Positions 6,342 to 14,527 of a DNA stretch of 17,438 nucleotides are shown one piece after another. Under the pieces are notes generated by a model that was not told where the DNA came from, ran no database searches, and saw nothing but the letters and a program-made list of their open reading frames with translations. The stretch comes from Candidatus Thorarchaeota archaeon SMTZ1-83 (GTDB taxonomy: Archaea > Asgardarchaeota > Thorarchaeia > Thorarchaeales > Thorarchaeaceae), in NCBI GenBank assembly GCA_001563325.1, contig LRSK01000205.1, forward strand, positions 1 to 17,438, written 5' to 3'. The position numbers and the translations under genes are program-made. Position 1 is the first letter of the stretch. Every line of letters starts with the position of its first letter.

Positions 6342-7034
6342 CTAGTATGTTCCTATTCTCGGCTCAACCTCTATTGGTGAAACCCTCGCAAAGTCATCAG
6401 GTCTGTACCAAGGATTCGTAAGCGCGAGCACAGTGCCAATCGACGAAACTGCAAGGAAGACGTCGGGAATAAAGAAGTACTGTGTCGCCATCAATGGCAC
6501 ACGTAGCACTTGGCTGACAAGTCCGAAAAGACCGGCGATAACCATCAAATCACTTCTGACTTCCTTTAGTCTACCGGTCTTCCAAGTTACAGTGAAGGTG
6601 ACAAGCATGCCTACTCCCACAGCCAAGAGCATTGGGATTAGTACACTCATCGCCATTACCTCATTAGGTGATAAGAAGGTAATCGCGAACCACGATGCAG
6701 CGAACAGAAACTCAATCCTCAAATGATGTTTCTGAATCCGAGGGGCCCATATTTGGAGAAGCGCTCCGAGGACCGGAATACACGCGCCGGATATCACAAT
6801 GGCTCTTATCCTGAAGAGCGTCAGTGTCATCTCGGCGAAGCCTAAGTTAACCAGCGTAAGTATGAACATGTTGATTGACTGGGCCAAAAAGGAGATTCCG
6901 AATACTAAGGGGAGGTCAGTATAGAGACGTGCGCTCTGTCGATACCAGACTCTAAACAAGTATGCGGACAGAATGGACGATAAGATTACTGTGACGAGCA
7001 CAGATAATAGGACCATATCGATTTGGAACTGCAT
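6342..7034 (-). CDS. Seven-TM membrane protein of unknown family
   Basis: 230 residues from ATG 7034. About seven hydrophobic segments (near 7-27, 41-62, 76-95, 107-122, 128-151, 162-180, 187-208) are joined by short loops and followed by a C-terminal tail of about 20 polar residues. No conserved catalytic residues or known motif recognised; the layout recalls 7TM sensory or DUF-type membrane proteins. Only 3 bases separate its start from the stop of the upstream intramembrane protease, so the two are almost certainly co-transcribed and probably translationally coupled. This suggests it is a substrate, partner or regulator of the protease (inference). Confidence 0.75.
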   Translation of the reverse strand: MQFQIDMVLLSVLVTVILSSILSAYLFRVWYRQSARLYTDLPLVFGISFLAQSINMFILTLVNLGFAEMTLTLFRIRAIVISGACIPVLGALLQIWAPRIQKHHLRIEFLFAASWFAITFLSPNEVMAMSVLIPMLLAVGVGMLVTFTVTWKTGRLKEVRSDLMVIAGLFGLVSQVLRVPLMATQYFFIPDVFLAVSSIGTVLALTNPWYRPDDFARVSPIEVEPRIGTY

Positions 7035-7037
7035 TGT

Positions 7038-7976
7038 CTATTCACCACCAATGTTTGTCAGGAATGAGAGTCTGCTCAACAAGGAGGACCATTTGGACTC
7101 CAGTTGATACATTCTGTATCGGATTACAAAGAGTAACAGGATACATAGAAGGAACATCGCGAGAGTCAACGAGAGAGCCATAATCGTCGGATTTGCGAAA
7201 GCAAGATCTGGCCCTTGCATCAGGGGCTCAGGTCCGATCTTGAAGCCTTCGCTCATGAAGTTGATAATCGTGTGAATCGTGATGGGGCCGACGAGCGTAA
7301 TGCCAGAGCTGAATCTCTCGTAGTAGAGTCCAAATAGCACTCCTAGCAGGGCGGTGAAGAACATCATTCCAATGAGTTGGCCTACCAAGACCTGTTCCTC
7401 GAAACCGTTGACTATCGGCCAGAAGACATGCCATACTCCGAAGACCGTCGCAGAAATCAGAATGGCGTGGTTTGTTGAGAACTTGGTCTTTAGGCCATTC
7501 TGTAATAGACCTCGGAAGAGAGTTTCCTCAAAGACGGCATTCACGAAGAAGAATAACAGCATGTATGTGACTAGTTCCCCGTAGACCATATGGACTTCAA
7601 TAGTGAATGAGGGGTCAAAGAGAACAGAGTATAGGATTACACCCCCAGCATCTGCGAAGAAGTAGAAACCAAAGCCTACTATTATTCCTAGAACGATCTG
7701 GCTCTTGAGTTGGCCTTGGCTAAGGCCGAGTATTGAGCCAATCTCAGCTCTCCTGGACCTCCAGAAGTATGCCAATGTTATGAGAAGAGGGAAGAGCTTG
7801 GAAGGCATCACGTTAAGCCAAGTGTCGCCAAGACCTAGAAGGAAGATGTCTACAATCCTCCACACAACTCCGACGAAGAGCATGAGTGCGGCTACTTGAA
7901 GTAGGCTAGGGCGCGGCGCGGCAGTCTTGTTTTTCGATGAATCTATGGCTTTGCCTTGGGTTGCAGCAATCGTCAA
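7038..7976 (-). CDS. CPBP-family intramembrane metalloprotease
   Basis: 312 residues from TTG 7976. The frame opens at TTG 8024, but TATA-like CTTAAATT (8023-8030) overlaps that codon, and GAGGT precedes TTG 7976, so the later start is preferred. Numbered from 8024, the CPBP/CAAX-protease (Rce1/Abi) motifs are complete: E166-E167-x3-R171 (FEETLFRG), F195-x3-H199 (FGVWH), and H251-x3-N255 (HTIIN). There are about eight TM helices. The family cleaves substrates inside the membrane, including prenyl-CAAX proteins in eukaryotes and bacteriocin-immunity or anti-sigma-type targets in bacteria. The substrate here is unknown. The downstream seven-TM gene begins 3 bases after the stop. Confidence 0.85.
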   Translation of the reverse strand: MTIAATQGKAIDSSKNKTAAPRPSLLQVAALMLFVGVVWRIVDIFLLGLGDTWLNVMPSKLFPLLITLAYFWRSRRAEIGSILGLSQGQLKSQIVLGIIVGFGFYFFADAGGVILYSVLFDPSFTIEVHMVYGELVTYMLLFFFVNAVFEETLFRGLLQNGLKTKFSTNHAILISATVFGVWHVFWPIVNGFEEQVLVGQLIGMMFFTALLGVLFGLYYERFSSGITLVGPITIHTIINFMSEGFKIGPEPLMQGPDLAFANPTIMALSLTLAMFLLCILLLFVIRYRMYQLESKWSSLLSRLSFLTNIGGE

Positions 7977-8022
7977 GATAGAGACCTCATCTGTTGTACC
8001 ACTCTGCCATCCACTTAGTAGC

Positions 8023-8030
8023 AATTTAAG
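8023..8030 (-). promoter_or_regulatory. TATA-like box for the protease/seven-TM operon
   Basis: CTTAAATT on the minus strand. Transcription would begin near 7998-8000, just upstream of TTG 7976, which is why the shorter protein start is preferred. Confidence 0.4.
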
Positions 8031-8053
8031 GCCCTAGAACTAATGATTCGTGA

Positions 8054-9244
8054 CTAGTCAATCTCGAAGATGGTGGACCTCATTTCAGACACGTCAATCT
8101 TTTGAGAGAGTAGTGTGCGGAGTTTCAGTGCGACCTTCCTGTTGCCTAGGGCAATCCCCCCGACCACAACATTGTCCTTGATCACAGCCTTATAGTAGGT
8201 GCCCTCTTCGCGATTCACTGAAACTATCTGGTCGAATTCTGGCGACTCAACGTGCACCATACCAATCGATGTGAGGTCTATGCCAGCAACTTGAAGGGTG
8301 TTGGACGCAACGATACTCCCGAATCTGGAACTCCCGAATTCAACCATGTTCTGAGCGGCTGTCTTGGCGGTAGAAAGAGCCCAAGGAATTATACCGAACC
8401 AAGTGCGATTCCATTCCGCACAGTCTCCGGCTGCAAATATGCCTTTTGCTGAAGTCTGCATGAAGTCATCGACGACGATGCCACGGTCAACAGACAAGTT
8501 AGACCTTCTAGCAAGTTCCACGTTAGAACGCACACCAGTAGCTACGACGATTAGGTCTCCTTCAACAACGTCACCCGCTGTAGACTTCACCCCAGTAGCA
8601 AGTTCCTCTCCTGTCATCCCAGTACATGTGAACCCCAGAAGAGTCTCGACTTTCATCCTATTGAGATGTCGGATGAGAATCTCACTGGCACCTCCATCCA
8701 GTTGGATGGGAAGGAGTCTGTCGATGTTGGTCACGACGATTGGCTCCCCACCAATCTGCTTGATAGCGACAGCGAGCTCGATGCCGAGAATTCCTCCTCC
8801 AACTATGATTTCTCTTCTTGCCCCCTTGACCGCTTTGCGAATGTCGACGGCATCATCGAGGGTTCTAAGCACGTGCACGTTCCTCTTGTCCATTCCTTCG
8901 AAGGGCGGGACAAATGGATAGGAACCCACTGCGATGAGGAGAGAGTCGTAGCCGGAGAATGCGCCAGAGGGTGTTGACAGGGCCTTGATGCCTGCATCTA
9001 TGTGAGTGACGGGAGTTGACAGATGAAGATTCGCGTTGAGTTTCTCATACCAGTCTGGGCCGTATCGAATGACTTCTTGGAGACCACGGGAACCGCCAAC
9101 GTAGTCCATTAGATTTGGCTTGGGATAGTAGGAATGTCGTTCATCCGAGAAGACGTCAATTTCAATGTCCGAATCTAAGCTCCTAATCTCGCGAATCGCC
9201 GCGGTACCTGCCACGCCGTTTCCGATAATCGCAATCTTGGCCAT
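8054..9244 (-). CDS. FAD-dependent NAD(P)H oxidoreductase (rubredoxin/nitrite-reductase-like flavoprotein)
   Basis: 396 residues. Order: N-terminal FAD Rossmann motif (IAIIGNGVAG, G8-G10-G13), 'YYPKPNLMDYVGG' (39-51), a central NAD(P) motif (IVGGGILGIE, 147-156), 'VVATGVRSN' (233-241), the second FAD motif GIFAAGDCAEW (268-278, D274), and a C-terminal dimerisation-like domain. There is no redox CxxxxC pair near the first motif, so it is not a thioredoxin- or lipoamide-type disulfide reductase. It resembles NADH:rubredoxin oxidoreductase, the FAD subunit of NADH oxidases, and the N-terminal part of assimilatory nitrite reductase. With flavodiiron protein and rubrerythrin in the same window, feeding electrons to rubredoxin is an attractive role, but inferred. 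It is transcribed alone from its own promoter. Confidence 0.85.
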   Translation of the reverse strand: MAKIAIIGNGVAGTAAIREIRSLDSDIEIDVFSDERHSYYPKPNLMDYVGGSRGLQEVIRYGPDWYEKLNANLHLSTPVTHIDAGIKALSTPSGAFSGYDSLLIAVGSYPFVPPFEGMDKRNVHVLRTLDDAVDIRKAVKGARREIIVGGGILGIELAVAIKQIGGEPIVVTNIDRLLPIQLDGGASEILIRHLNRMKVETLLGFTCTGMTGEELATGVKSTAGDVVEGDLIVVATGVRSNVELARRSNLSVDRGIVVDDFMQTSAKGIFAAGDCAEWNRTWFGIIPWALSTAKTAAQNMVEFGSSRFGSIVASNTLQVAGIDLTSIGMVHVESPEFDQIVSVNREEGTYYKAVIKDNVVVGGIALGNRKVALKLRTLLSQKIDVSEMRSTIFEID

Positions 9245-9275
9245 CGTAATCGCTCTGAAGGCGTTCTGATGAGGG

Positions 9276-9282
9276 CTATATG
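9276..9282 (-). promoter_or_regulatory. TATA-like box for the FAD oxidoreductase
   Basis: CATATAG on the minus strand, centred about 35 nt before ATG 9244, giving a very short leader. Confidence 0.45.
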
Positions 9283-9304
9283 AATCTGACCATGAATTGA
9301 TATT

Positions 9305-9319
9305 CTCGCATATATCGAG
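9305..9319. promoter_or_regulatory. Small palindrome CTCG-CATATAT-CGAG in the divergent promoter region
   Basis: CTCG (9305-9308) and CGAG (9316-9319) flank the AT-rich CATATAT between two divergent genes. This could be a TATA box with a flanking regulator site, but the arms are short. Confidence 0.3.
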
Positions 9320-9347
9320 TGGCTAAGTTTCTTCATCTTGACCGCAA

Positions 9348-9357
9348 CTTATCTAAG
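9348..9357 (+). promoter_or_regulatory. TATA-like box for the HAD-fold gene
   Basis: CTTATCTAAG is centred about 29 nt upstream of ATG 9381, and no Shine-Dalgarno sequence precedes the ATG. This is the spacing of a leaderless archaeal mRNA. Confidence 0.4.
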
Positions 9358-9380
9358 AGATGCTCTAGTCCATCCCGAAC

Positions 9381-10139
9381 ATGTACATCCAAGTACTCCT
9401 CTTTGACCTTCACCATACGCTGACCGATCTCAAGGAGAGTCTCCCCTCGCTCTTCAGAAAGGTTTCAGAAGAACATGGAGTAGATCTATCGAGTTTCAGT
9501 GACAACGAAATCAATGAAGCCTTCCAGAAAGCAATTCCATGGTTTGAAGAATATCAGGTAGGTGAGAATGTTCCGCCTTCATGGGGCCAGCGTTCAGAGG
9601 ATTGGGTACAAGCAGATAGGCTTGTTTTTGAAACCCTTGGATTTCGAAACTTGTCAGATAGCCTACTAGTCAGCATAGAGGAGAGATGGAAGTATTCTAC
9701 GAGGGACACTGAATACGAGTTCTTTCCTGATGACTCGATCAAGGCCTTGCATGAGCTTCATCAGAGGGGCTACAAACTGGGTGTCTGTACACGGCGGCAC
9801 GACGACCCCAAAGGGCTCATTTCAAGGAACGGCCTCCAGGACATCTTCAGAGTGGTTGAATGGTCTGGGGTCCCAGGATATGCAAAGCCCAGTGCCTACA
9901 CACTTCTGAGAGCCTCTCAAAGCTTGGGAGTGAATCCGAGGCACTGTGCCTTCGTTGGCAACTATGTAGAGGCGGACATGAAGGCCGCGCTGAGAGCAGA
10001 GATGTTGCCTGTCTTATTGACTTGGGTCACTCCTTGGGAAGGTAAGAAGGCTCCAGACGGAGTGATTGTGCTGGAGTCGCCACTTGATCTCTTGAGTGTC
10101 TTTGAAGGACCAGAGAAGACTGTCAAAATGCCATCCTAG
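9381..10139 (+). CDS. HAD-superfamily protein with altered active site
   Basis: 252 residues with the HAD layout: motif I at 9-13 (FDLHHTLTD), a helical cap of about 17-110, motif II T137 (VCTRRHDD), motif III K169 (GYAKPSAYTLL) and motif IV at 192-199 (VGNYVEAD). The nucleophile D9 and K169 are present. However, the second Asp of motif I (normally DxDxT, the acid/base of phosphatases) is His11, and the first acid of motif IV (normally GD) is Asn194. Plain phosphatase activity is therefore doubtful; other HAD subgroups also change the second Asp (dehalogenases, phosphonatases). No Shine-Dalgarno; probably leaderless. Its stop overlaps the convergent neighbour's stop by 4 bases. Substrate unknown. 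Confidence 0.8.
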   Translation: MYIQVLLFDLHHTLTDLKESLPSLFRKVSEEHGVDLSSFSDNEINEAFQKAIPWFEEYQVGENVPPSWGQRSEDWVQADRLVFETLGFRNLSDSLLVSIEERWKYSTRDTEYEFFPDDSIKALHELHQRGYKLGVCTRRHDDPKGLISRNGLQDIFRVVEWSGVPGYAKPSAYTLLRASQSLGVNPRHCAFVGNYVEADMKAALRAEMLPVLLTWVTPWEGKKAPDGVIVLESPLDLLSVFEGPEKTVKMPS

Positions 10140-11434
10140 TCTTGCGTTTGCGTTCTCTCAGGAACCCTCACCTTCGTATTCAATAACGGGATTCTCTTGA
10201 CAAGGACTTTCGAGATCCACCGTTTGAAAGAGAACAGAAGTCGAATTGGGAGAACGGCCAATCCAAAGAAGACTCGAACAATCTTGTTCCGAATAGTGGC
10301 CCTTTCGGGGTAGCCGATGTAGGACAGAGTGTGGTCCCTCAGTATATCCTCCAGAACTGTCGCCAAGGCCTCCTTTGCTAGAGCAGACAACTCCAGATTG
10401 CGGAAAACGTCGCTCTCACTGAACTCTTTCTTCTCAAGAACACTTCTCCACTTGAGGAACTTGGCCTTCTCGAGAATATCGGTCAGACTGTAGAGGAGCT
10501 CGCCCAGATATGGATGAAGTTCTCGCTGAGCTTCAGTAGGAGTAGGCTCAGCACGTATCTCATCATATAGTGCCCGGACAACTTTGATTTGTTTCGCCGG
10601 GGGTCTGAACCAGAGGACATACAGAAGGCCTTCAACTCGGCGCAGAGTCACTGTGACACGCGTTTCTATGTGATCCGGAATCTGGTCGAGTACGACTTCT
10701 CTTGCCTGGTTGAGAGTTCCGCCCTTGAGTTGGGTCCAAACACGCTCGAGCTCAATGACAGCATTAGCATATCTATAGAAACGAAAGTCAAGCGACTCTT
10801 CGATGTCTTTCCAATCTAGGACATCGATTCGCTTCATAGAGAATGACATGTCCCCTCCTGCAATCCCCCACAGGCGTCGTGCCAGCCATGGCACCATGGC
10901 TCTTTCTGCCGGGGTCTCGATTCGAAGGGCATGGTCGCCGGGCTGTGCAACCAAAGAGCATGAATCGAGTGCCTTCTCAACACTCTCAAGAGAGGAGAGG
11001 TCAACCGGAAACATATCTATAGCACCATGTCCACTTGTTGACCAGCAGAGTATCTGTCCAGTATCCGTATCACGCTCGATGATGATTCGTTCCTTGTCTC
11101 CCAGATGATCGAACTTGTCAGTAAAACCCTTGGAGTATGCCATTACGGCGTAGACAACGTAACGCTCCTTGTTGGGAACGAGCCCTGGTATTCTGATTAC
11201 TAATCCTACGGCGTCTAGTGGTTCTCCATTCGAAAGCCACGCCCCAGCGGTTTGGGACCACTCCCATCTATCTCCGAGCTCATAGAACACATCTCTGAGC
11301 CCCCGCAAGTCTTCGGCCTCTCTAGCCTTCTTCAGAGTCTTCCGTTCCCAGGCCTTGTACTCATCAAGCATCTTTTGCATACTCTGTCTTTCTAGCTCAA
11401 GCCACTGTTCCTCTATCTTCAGCTTGACCTTCAT
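10136..11434 (-). CDS. Unknown 432-residue protein with N-terminal coiled coil
   Basis: 432 residues from ATG 11434, with GGAAGGG about 15 nt upstream. Residues 1-48 are charged and helical (heptad-like, EEQWLELERQSMQKMLDEYKA region). Residues 50-190 look alpha/beta, including 'YVVYAVMAYSKGF' and 'RIIIERDTDTGQILCW'. Residues 190-380 are mainly helical and charged. Residues 395-412 include a hydrophobic stretch (VFFGLAVLPIRLLFSF) that may be a membrane anchor near the basic C-terminus. I recognise no family. It is the third of three minus-strand genes (with those at 11523-12539 and 12638-13036), separated by about 90-base gaps. Each has its own TATA-like or ribosome site, so shared transcription is uncertain. 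Confidence 0.78.
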   Translation of the reverse strand: MKVKLKIEEQWLELERQSMQKMLDEYKAWERKTLKKAREAEDLRGLRDVFYELGDRWEWSQTAGAWLSNGEPLDAVGLVIRIPGLVPNKERYVVYAVMAYSKGFTDKFDHLGDKERIIIERDTDTGQILCWSTSGHGAIDMFPVDLSSLESVEKALDSCSLVAQPGDHALRIETPAERAMVPWLARRLWGIAGGDMSFSMKRIDVLDWKDIEESLDFRFYRYANAVIELERVWTQLKGGTLNQAREVVLDQIPDHIETRVTVTLRRVEGLLYVLWFRPPAKQIKVVRALYDEIRAEPTPTEAQRELHPYLGELLYSLTDILEKAKFLKWRSVLEKKEFSESDVFRNLELSALAKEALATVLEDILRDHTLSYIGYPERATIRNKIVRVFFGLAVLPIRLLFSFKRWISKVLVKRIPLLNTKVRVPERTQTQD

Positions 11435-11470
11435 AGAGTATGCACTACCCTTCCGTAGAATTGGAACCCT

Positions 11471-11480
11471 TATGTATATC
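11471..11480 (-). promoter_or_regulatory. TATA-like box for the 432-residue gene
   Basis: GATATACATA on the minus strand, about 40 nt before ATG 11434, followed by a ribosome-site-like GGAAGGG. Confidence 0.4.
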
Positions 11481-11522
11481 GCGGGATGTTTTAGGCCCGA
11501 TTAACATCAGAATCCGTGAATG

Positions 11523-12539
11523 CTAGTCTGAACTCAAGAGAGCGAGTATAGATTCGATTGCCTTGGCGAGGGCAAAGGTCGCTTTCTCCTGTTCGGAGGG
11601 ACTCTTGACTAGTGTAGCCGGGTCCTGTATATTTGGACTCCCTCTTGTGTTCAAGAGGGCGATCTTATGCCCCGTAGGTGCCGATTCCCTTGTTATACTC
11701 CATTCAAGGTCGTCCATGAGCTCGAGGCCGTTCAGCGAATCAAGCGTACCAGGGTCATTGCGGACAGAGAATAGCATCTCGATGCGTTCATTCTGAGTCG
11801 GCGAGAATCCTACGGAATATGCAATGATGGAGTCGGCTTCTTCCAGAGAGCGTCCAAGTAGATAGGCTCCCACATCCGCTAGGACTCGAGTATGGTTCTT
11901 CGACCTCCACTTCAGGAACGGTAGGGAGAAGGAGCCTGAAGCTGCTGTCTGAATAGCCGACAATCTTGAACATACAAGATACTCCAGATGATCCAGGTCT
12001 TCGGTGAACGAGCCCGAGGGTTCGCACTGATAGCCATTGTAGTAGCAAATGGCAGACAGACCAGCTAAGACGAGGACGGGGCTCACGCAAAGGAAGGGAA
12101 TGCTGCCAATCAATACAGCTGCCGCGGTTGAGATTGCTGACCAGACTATTACGACAAACCAAGCGAGGTCGAGAACGTCATCCGTCTTCTGTTGTACACC
12201 CTCCAGCTCAAGTTGAAGACTCTGAAACAGACTAGTTATCTCGTCAACATCTGACTCCTCTTCAAGATTGTTCCAATCACCGCCAAGCTCGAAGGGATCC
12301 AAGAATGTTAGTTTCCGCCTCGACTTCATGCCAATCTTCTGATAGTATCGTGTAGATACCAAGCCTACTCCAATCTGGATTGGGAGCATCAGGAGGGCCA
12401 GAGAGAACCCCTCAAGTGCCTCGCAGTATGAAACAAGGAAAGCCCCGTATGACACGAAGAGGATTGCGCTGCCAATGAACACCTGCATCTGGAACAGTCT
12501 GACCCTCTTCCAGTTCAGCAACAGGTACCGTGTCTTCAA
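11523..12539 (-). CDS. Unknown four-TM membrane protein
   Basis: 338 residues starting with TTG 12539; GGAG lies 8 nt upstream (in GTGGAGCGAGGAGC). Two TM hairpins: residues about 18-39 with 45-64, and about 125-145 with 147-168. They are separated by a cytoplasm-type acidic linker (FELGGDWNNLEEESDVDEI) containing a short coiled-coil-like helix (100-122). Residues 170-338 form a soluble C-terminal domain rich in helices. No motif recognised. It lies between the PEP mobile-domain gene and the 432-residue gene, all on the same strand. Confidence 0.75.
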   Translation of the reverse strand: MKTRYLLLNWKRVRLFQMQVFIGSAILFVSYGAFLVSYCEALEGFSLALLMLPIQIGVGLVSTRYYQKIGMKSRRKLTFLDPFELGGDWNNLEEESDVDEITSLFQSLQLELEGVQQKTDDVLDLAWFVVIVWSAISTAAAVLIGSIPFLCVSPVLVLAGLSAICYYNGYQCEPSGSFTEDLDHLEYLVCSRLSAIQTAASGSFSLPFLKWRSKNHTRVLADVGAYLLGRSLEEADSIIAYSVGFSPTQNERIEMLFSVRNDPGTLDSLNGLELMDDLEWSITRESAPTGHKIALLNTRGSPNIQDPATLVKSPSEQEKATFALAKAIESILALLSSD

Positions 12540-12637
12540 GCTCCTCGCTCCACGGGTTTCAGAGATGGACTCGGCCCATTGACCTGCTGTGCCATAAAGC
12601 CTTGGTGATTCAAGAAGGTTTGTCGAGAGAATGCCAT

Positions 12638-13036
12638 TCAGTCTATGAAGAAGATGTCTCCTTGATTCTCCTTTGCAGCGACACGAATATGCATATCGTT
12701 CTCCAGGACGTGACTTGCATCGGCTATCTTGACGACGCAGATTGATTCTTGCTCAATGGCGGCGGAGGAGAACTGACTCAGAGGACCTCCAAACTCGGAT
12801 AAGACTGCTGAAACACTCTTGAAGAGACTGTTCAACACTTCCGGGTTCTCTGTGACATATTCATTCAGATCGCCGCCAAGAACTGCTATATCATCTGACG
12901 CCCATTCGCGGTCAAAATCCTCAGGGTTACACAGAATGAACACGTGACCAGAGAAGTCCCCGTCTTCTCCGACGGACTCTCCTCGAAGTATTGGGAAGAG
13001 GGGAAACTCCTTGGAGCTAGTTTCCTCTGTGGGCAT
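12638..13036 (-). CDS. Stand-alone PEP-utiliser mobile-domain-like protein lacking the phospho-histidine
   Basis: 132 residues from ATG 13036, with GGAG about 10 nt upstream. By eye it follows the swivelling phospho-histidine domain of PEP-utilising enzymes: 'LRGESVGEDGDFSGHVFIL' like 'GiasspGiasGpv.vi', 'ASDDIAVLGG' like 'gdILVt', 'VSAVLSEFGGPLSQFSSAAIEQESICVVKI' region like 'aaIVtd.GG.tSHaAIvAre.giPaVv', and an end 'GDIFFID'. In the family the GGxxSH histidine carries the phosphate. Here the position is Gln88 (GG at 83-84, then PLSQ). If the alignment is right, it cannot carry phosphate and may act as a binding or regulatory module. No PEP or pyruvate-binding partner domain is in the window. 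Confidence 0.65.
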   Translation of the reverse strand: MPTEETSSKEFPLFPILRGESVGEDGDFSGHVFILCNPEDFDREWASDDIAVLGGDLNEYVTENPEVLNSLFKSVSAVLSEFGGPLSQFSSAAIEQESICVVKIADASHVLENDMHIRVAAKENQGDIFFID

Positions 13037-13093
13037 TTTCTAACATCTCCGACTCTACCTACGAGCCTATTGACAGCCCTTCACAAAGGTAGG

Positions 13094-13107
13094 CCTTTAA
13101 CGTTTCG
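13094..13107 (-). promoter_or_regulatory. BRE/TATA-like element for the mobile-domain gene
   Basis: Read on the minus strand, CGAAA is followed by CGTTAAAGG, a BRE-plus-TATA arrangement, about 60-70 nt before ATG 13036. Confidence 0.4.
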
Positions 13108-13178
13108 GACAGTCTTCAGAGAACTACATAGTTGGACGAAGTCAGTAGCTCACCCACCCTCAATCTAATAACGGGATT

Positions 13179-13733
13179 GTGTACCACGCAAACACGGTCG
13201 TGAAATTGACAGTATATGAGTTTGAGAACAGAGTTCCAGTGATAGGGGAGAACACCTACGTCAGCCATTCTGCATCAGTGATAGGTAAGGTCACGATCGG
13301 AAAGGAGTGCTACATAGCACCAGGTGCAGTCGTCAAGGGAGACTACGGAGAGATCCGAATAGGTGATGGGTGCAGCGTTCAAGACAATGTTATTGTTCAC
13401 GCAAGACCAGATGAGATCACGATCATTGGCAGCAACGTGACTCTGGGCCATGGATGCATAGTGCACAATGCCACAATAGAGGACGAAGCAGTCGTGGGAA
13501 TGGGAGCTATTGTATCAGACTACACGGTCGTGGGTGAGTGGGCGATAATAGGTGAGGGGGCTGTTGTGCGACAGCATTTTGAGGTTCCTGCTGAGAAGAT
13601 CGCAGTGGGAGTCCCAGCGAAGGTAATCGGTGACGTGAAAGCTCATCACAAAGAAGAACTGAGCAGGTTCAAGGGAATATACAGAGACTTAGCGATCAGA
13701 TATCCTACTGGATTGAAGAAGATACGTGACTAG
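13179..13733 (+). CDS. Gamma-class carbonic anhydrase family protein (left-handed beta helix)
   Basis: 184 residues from GTG 13179; GTG 13200 (residue 8, before KLTVYEFENRVPVIGENTYV) is equally credible, since a TATA-like TCTAATAA lies at 13164-13171. Residues 20-150 are hexapeptide repeats forming a left-handed beta helix. The three metal-binding histidines of the Cam/CamH family are present: H74 (DNVIVHA), H91 and H96 (LGHGCIVH). The GD...IRIG and QDN motifs and the closing VGVPAKVIG are also typical. The C-terminal helix (152-184) supports trimerisation. The family hydrates CO2 reversibly with Zn or Fe, though many members lack measured activity. It is transcribed alone, divergent from the mobile-domain gene. 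Confidence 0.9.
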   Translation: MYHANTVVKLTVYEFENRVPVIGENTYVSHSASVIGKVTIGKECYIAPGAVVKGDYGEIRIGDGCSVQDNVIVHARPDEITIIGSNVTLGHGCIVHNATIEDEAVVGMGAIVSDYTVVGEWAIIGEGAVVRQHFEVPAEKIAVGVPAKVIGDVKAHHKEELSRFKGIYRDLAIRYPTGLKKIRD

Positions 13734-13768
13734 CAGAAAAGCGAAGATGCATCGTACCCTCTTCTCTT

Positions 13769-14527
13769 CTAGGTCAGTCTTATCATTGTGTCTCTGTTGA
13801 ACCGTTTGACAGCAAGAACCATGGTCACTGCCATTATAGCAATGGCCATCAGAATGGTGGCCATGTATGTCGTCCAGACTAGTGATTGATCGAGTCCCGC
13901 TCCGATGAAGAACGATGGCACAATCATTGGAATGATGAGAACTAGAGCCACCAACATGCTCACCTGGTAGGCCTCGTATACTCGGCTCACTCTTCCACTG
14001 ATTAGAATCATGAGTGATACCACAGCCAAAATCATCGCTGGCCCTGCTAGTGAAATGAAGATTATACCTGGAACATCGGGCAGAAGAGTGAATGGACGAC
14101 CGAGTGACATGAGAATCACATTTTCGGCCACGATTGACACTGCGGTTCCCCCAAACAGCATGATGCCGCTCGGAATGAAGGAAGCCAGTAGCTTGCCCAG
14201 GAGCAATTGTCCATCCGTCAACGGGGTCGCTAGAAGCGGCTCTAGGGTATTTTGCTCTTTTTCACCCACGAAGGAATTTGCTGATATCATTGATGCTGGA
14301 ATCACGGAGAAGAGAGCAAGCATCGTTGACACCATCGGAGCCATGAAGAGCATCAACATATCATAATCAGGTCCTGGAGGAAGCAGTAGAACTGTACTCA
14401 CAACGGTGGCAACCACCATAATGGGGCCGAGAGACCCTAGACCCAGTATACCAAACTTCACGAAACGAAGAGCCATTGCAGCCTTGAAGTCGGCCATGGC
14501 GACCACCCAGGATCTATTGCGAGCCAT
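13769..14527 (-). CDS. ABC-2 type transporter permease (NatB-like)
   Basis: 252 residues with six TM helices (about 26-48, 56-80, 112-136, 151-176, 185-208, 216-240). The ABC-2 family signature between TM2 and TM3, 'GEKEQNTLEPLLATPLTDGQ' (88-107), is clear, a conserved cytoplasmic coupling stretch. Its ATG overlaps the stop of the ATPase gene upstream by one base (TAATG), so the two are translationally coupled and form one exporter. Substrate unknown; NatAB-type systems export Na+ or small compounds, lipids or antibiotics. Confidence 0.9.
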   Translation of the reverse strand: MARNRSWVVAMADFKAAMALRFVKFGILGLGSLGPIMVVATVVSTVLLLPPGPDYDMLMLFMAPMVSTMLALFSVIPASMISANSFVGEKEQNTLEPLLATPLTDGQLLLGKLLASFIPSGIMLFGGTAVSIVAENVILMSLGRPFTLLPDVPGIIFISLAGPAMILAVVSLMILISGRVSRVYEAYQVSMLVALVLIIPMIVPSFFIGAGLDQSLVWTTYMATILMAIAIMAVTMVLAVKRFNRDTMIRLT

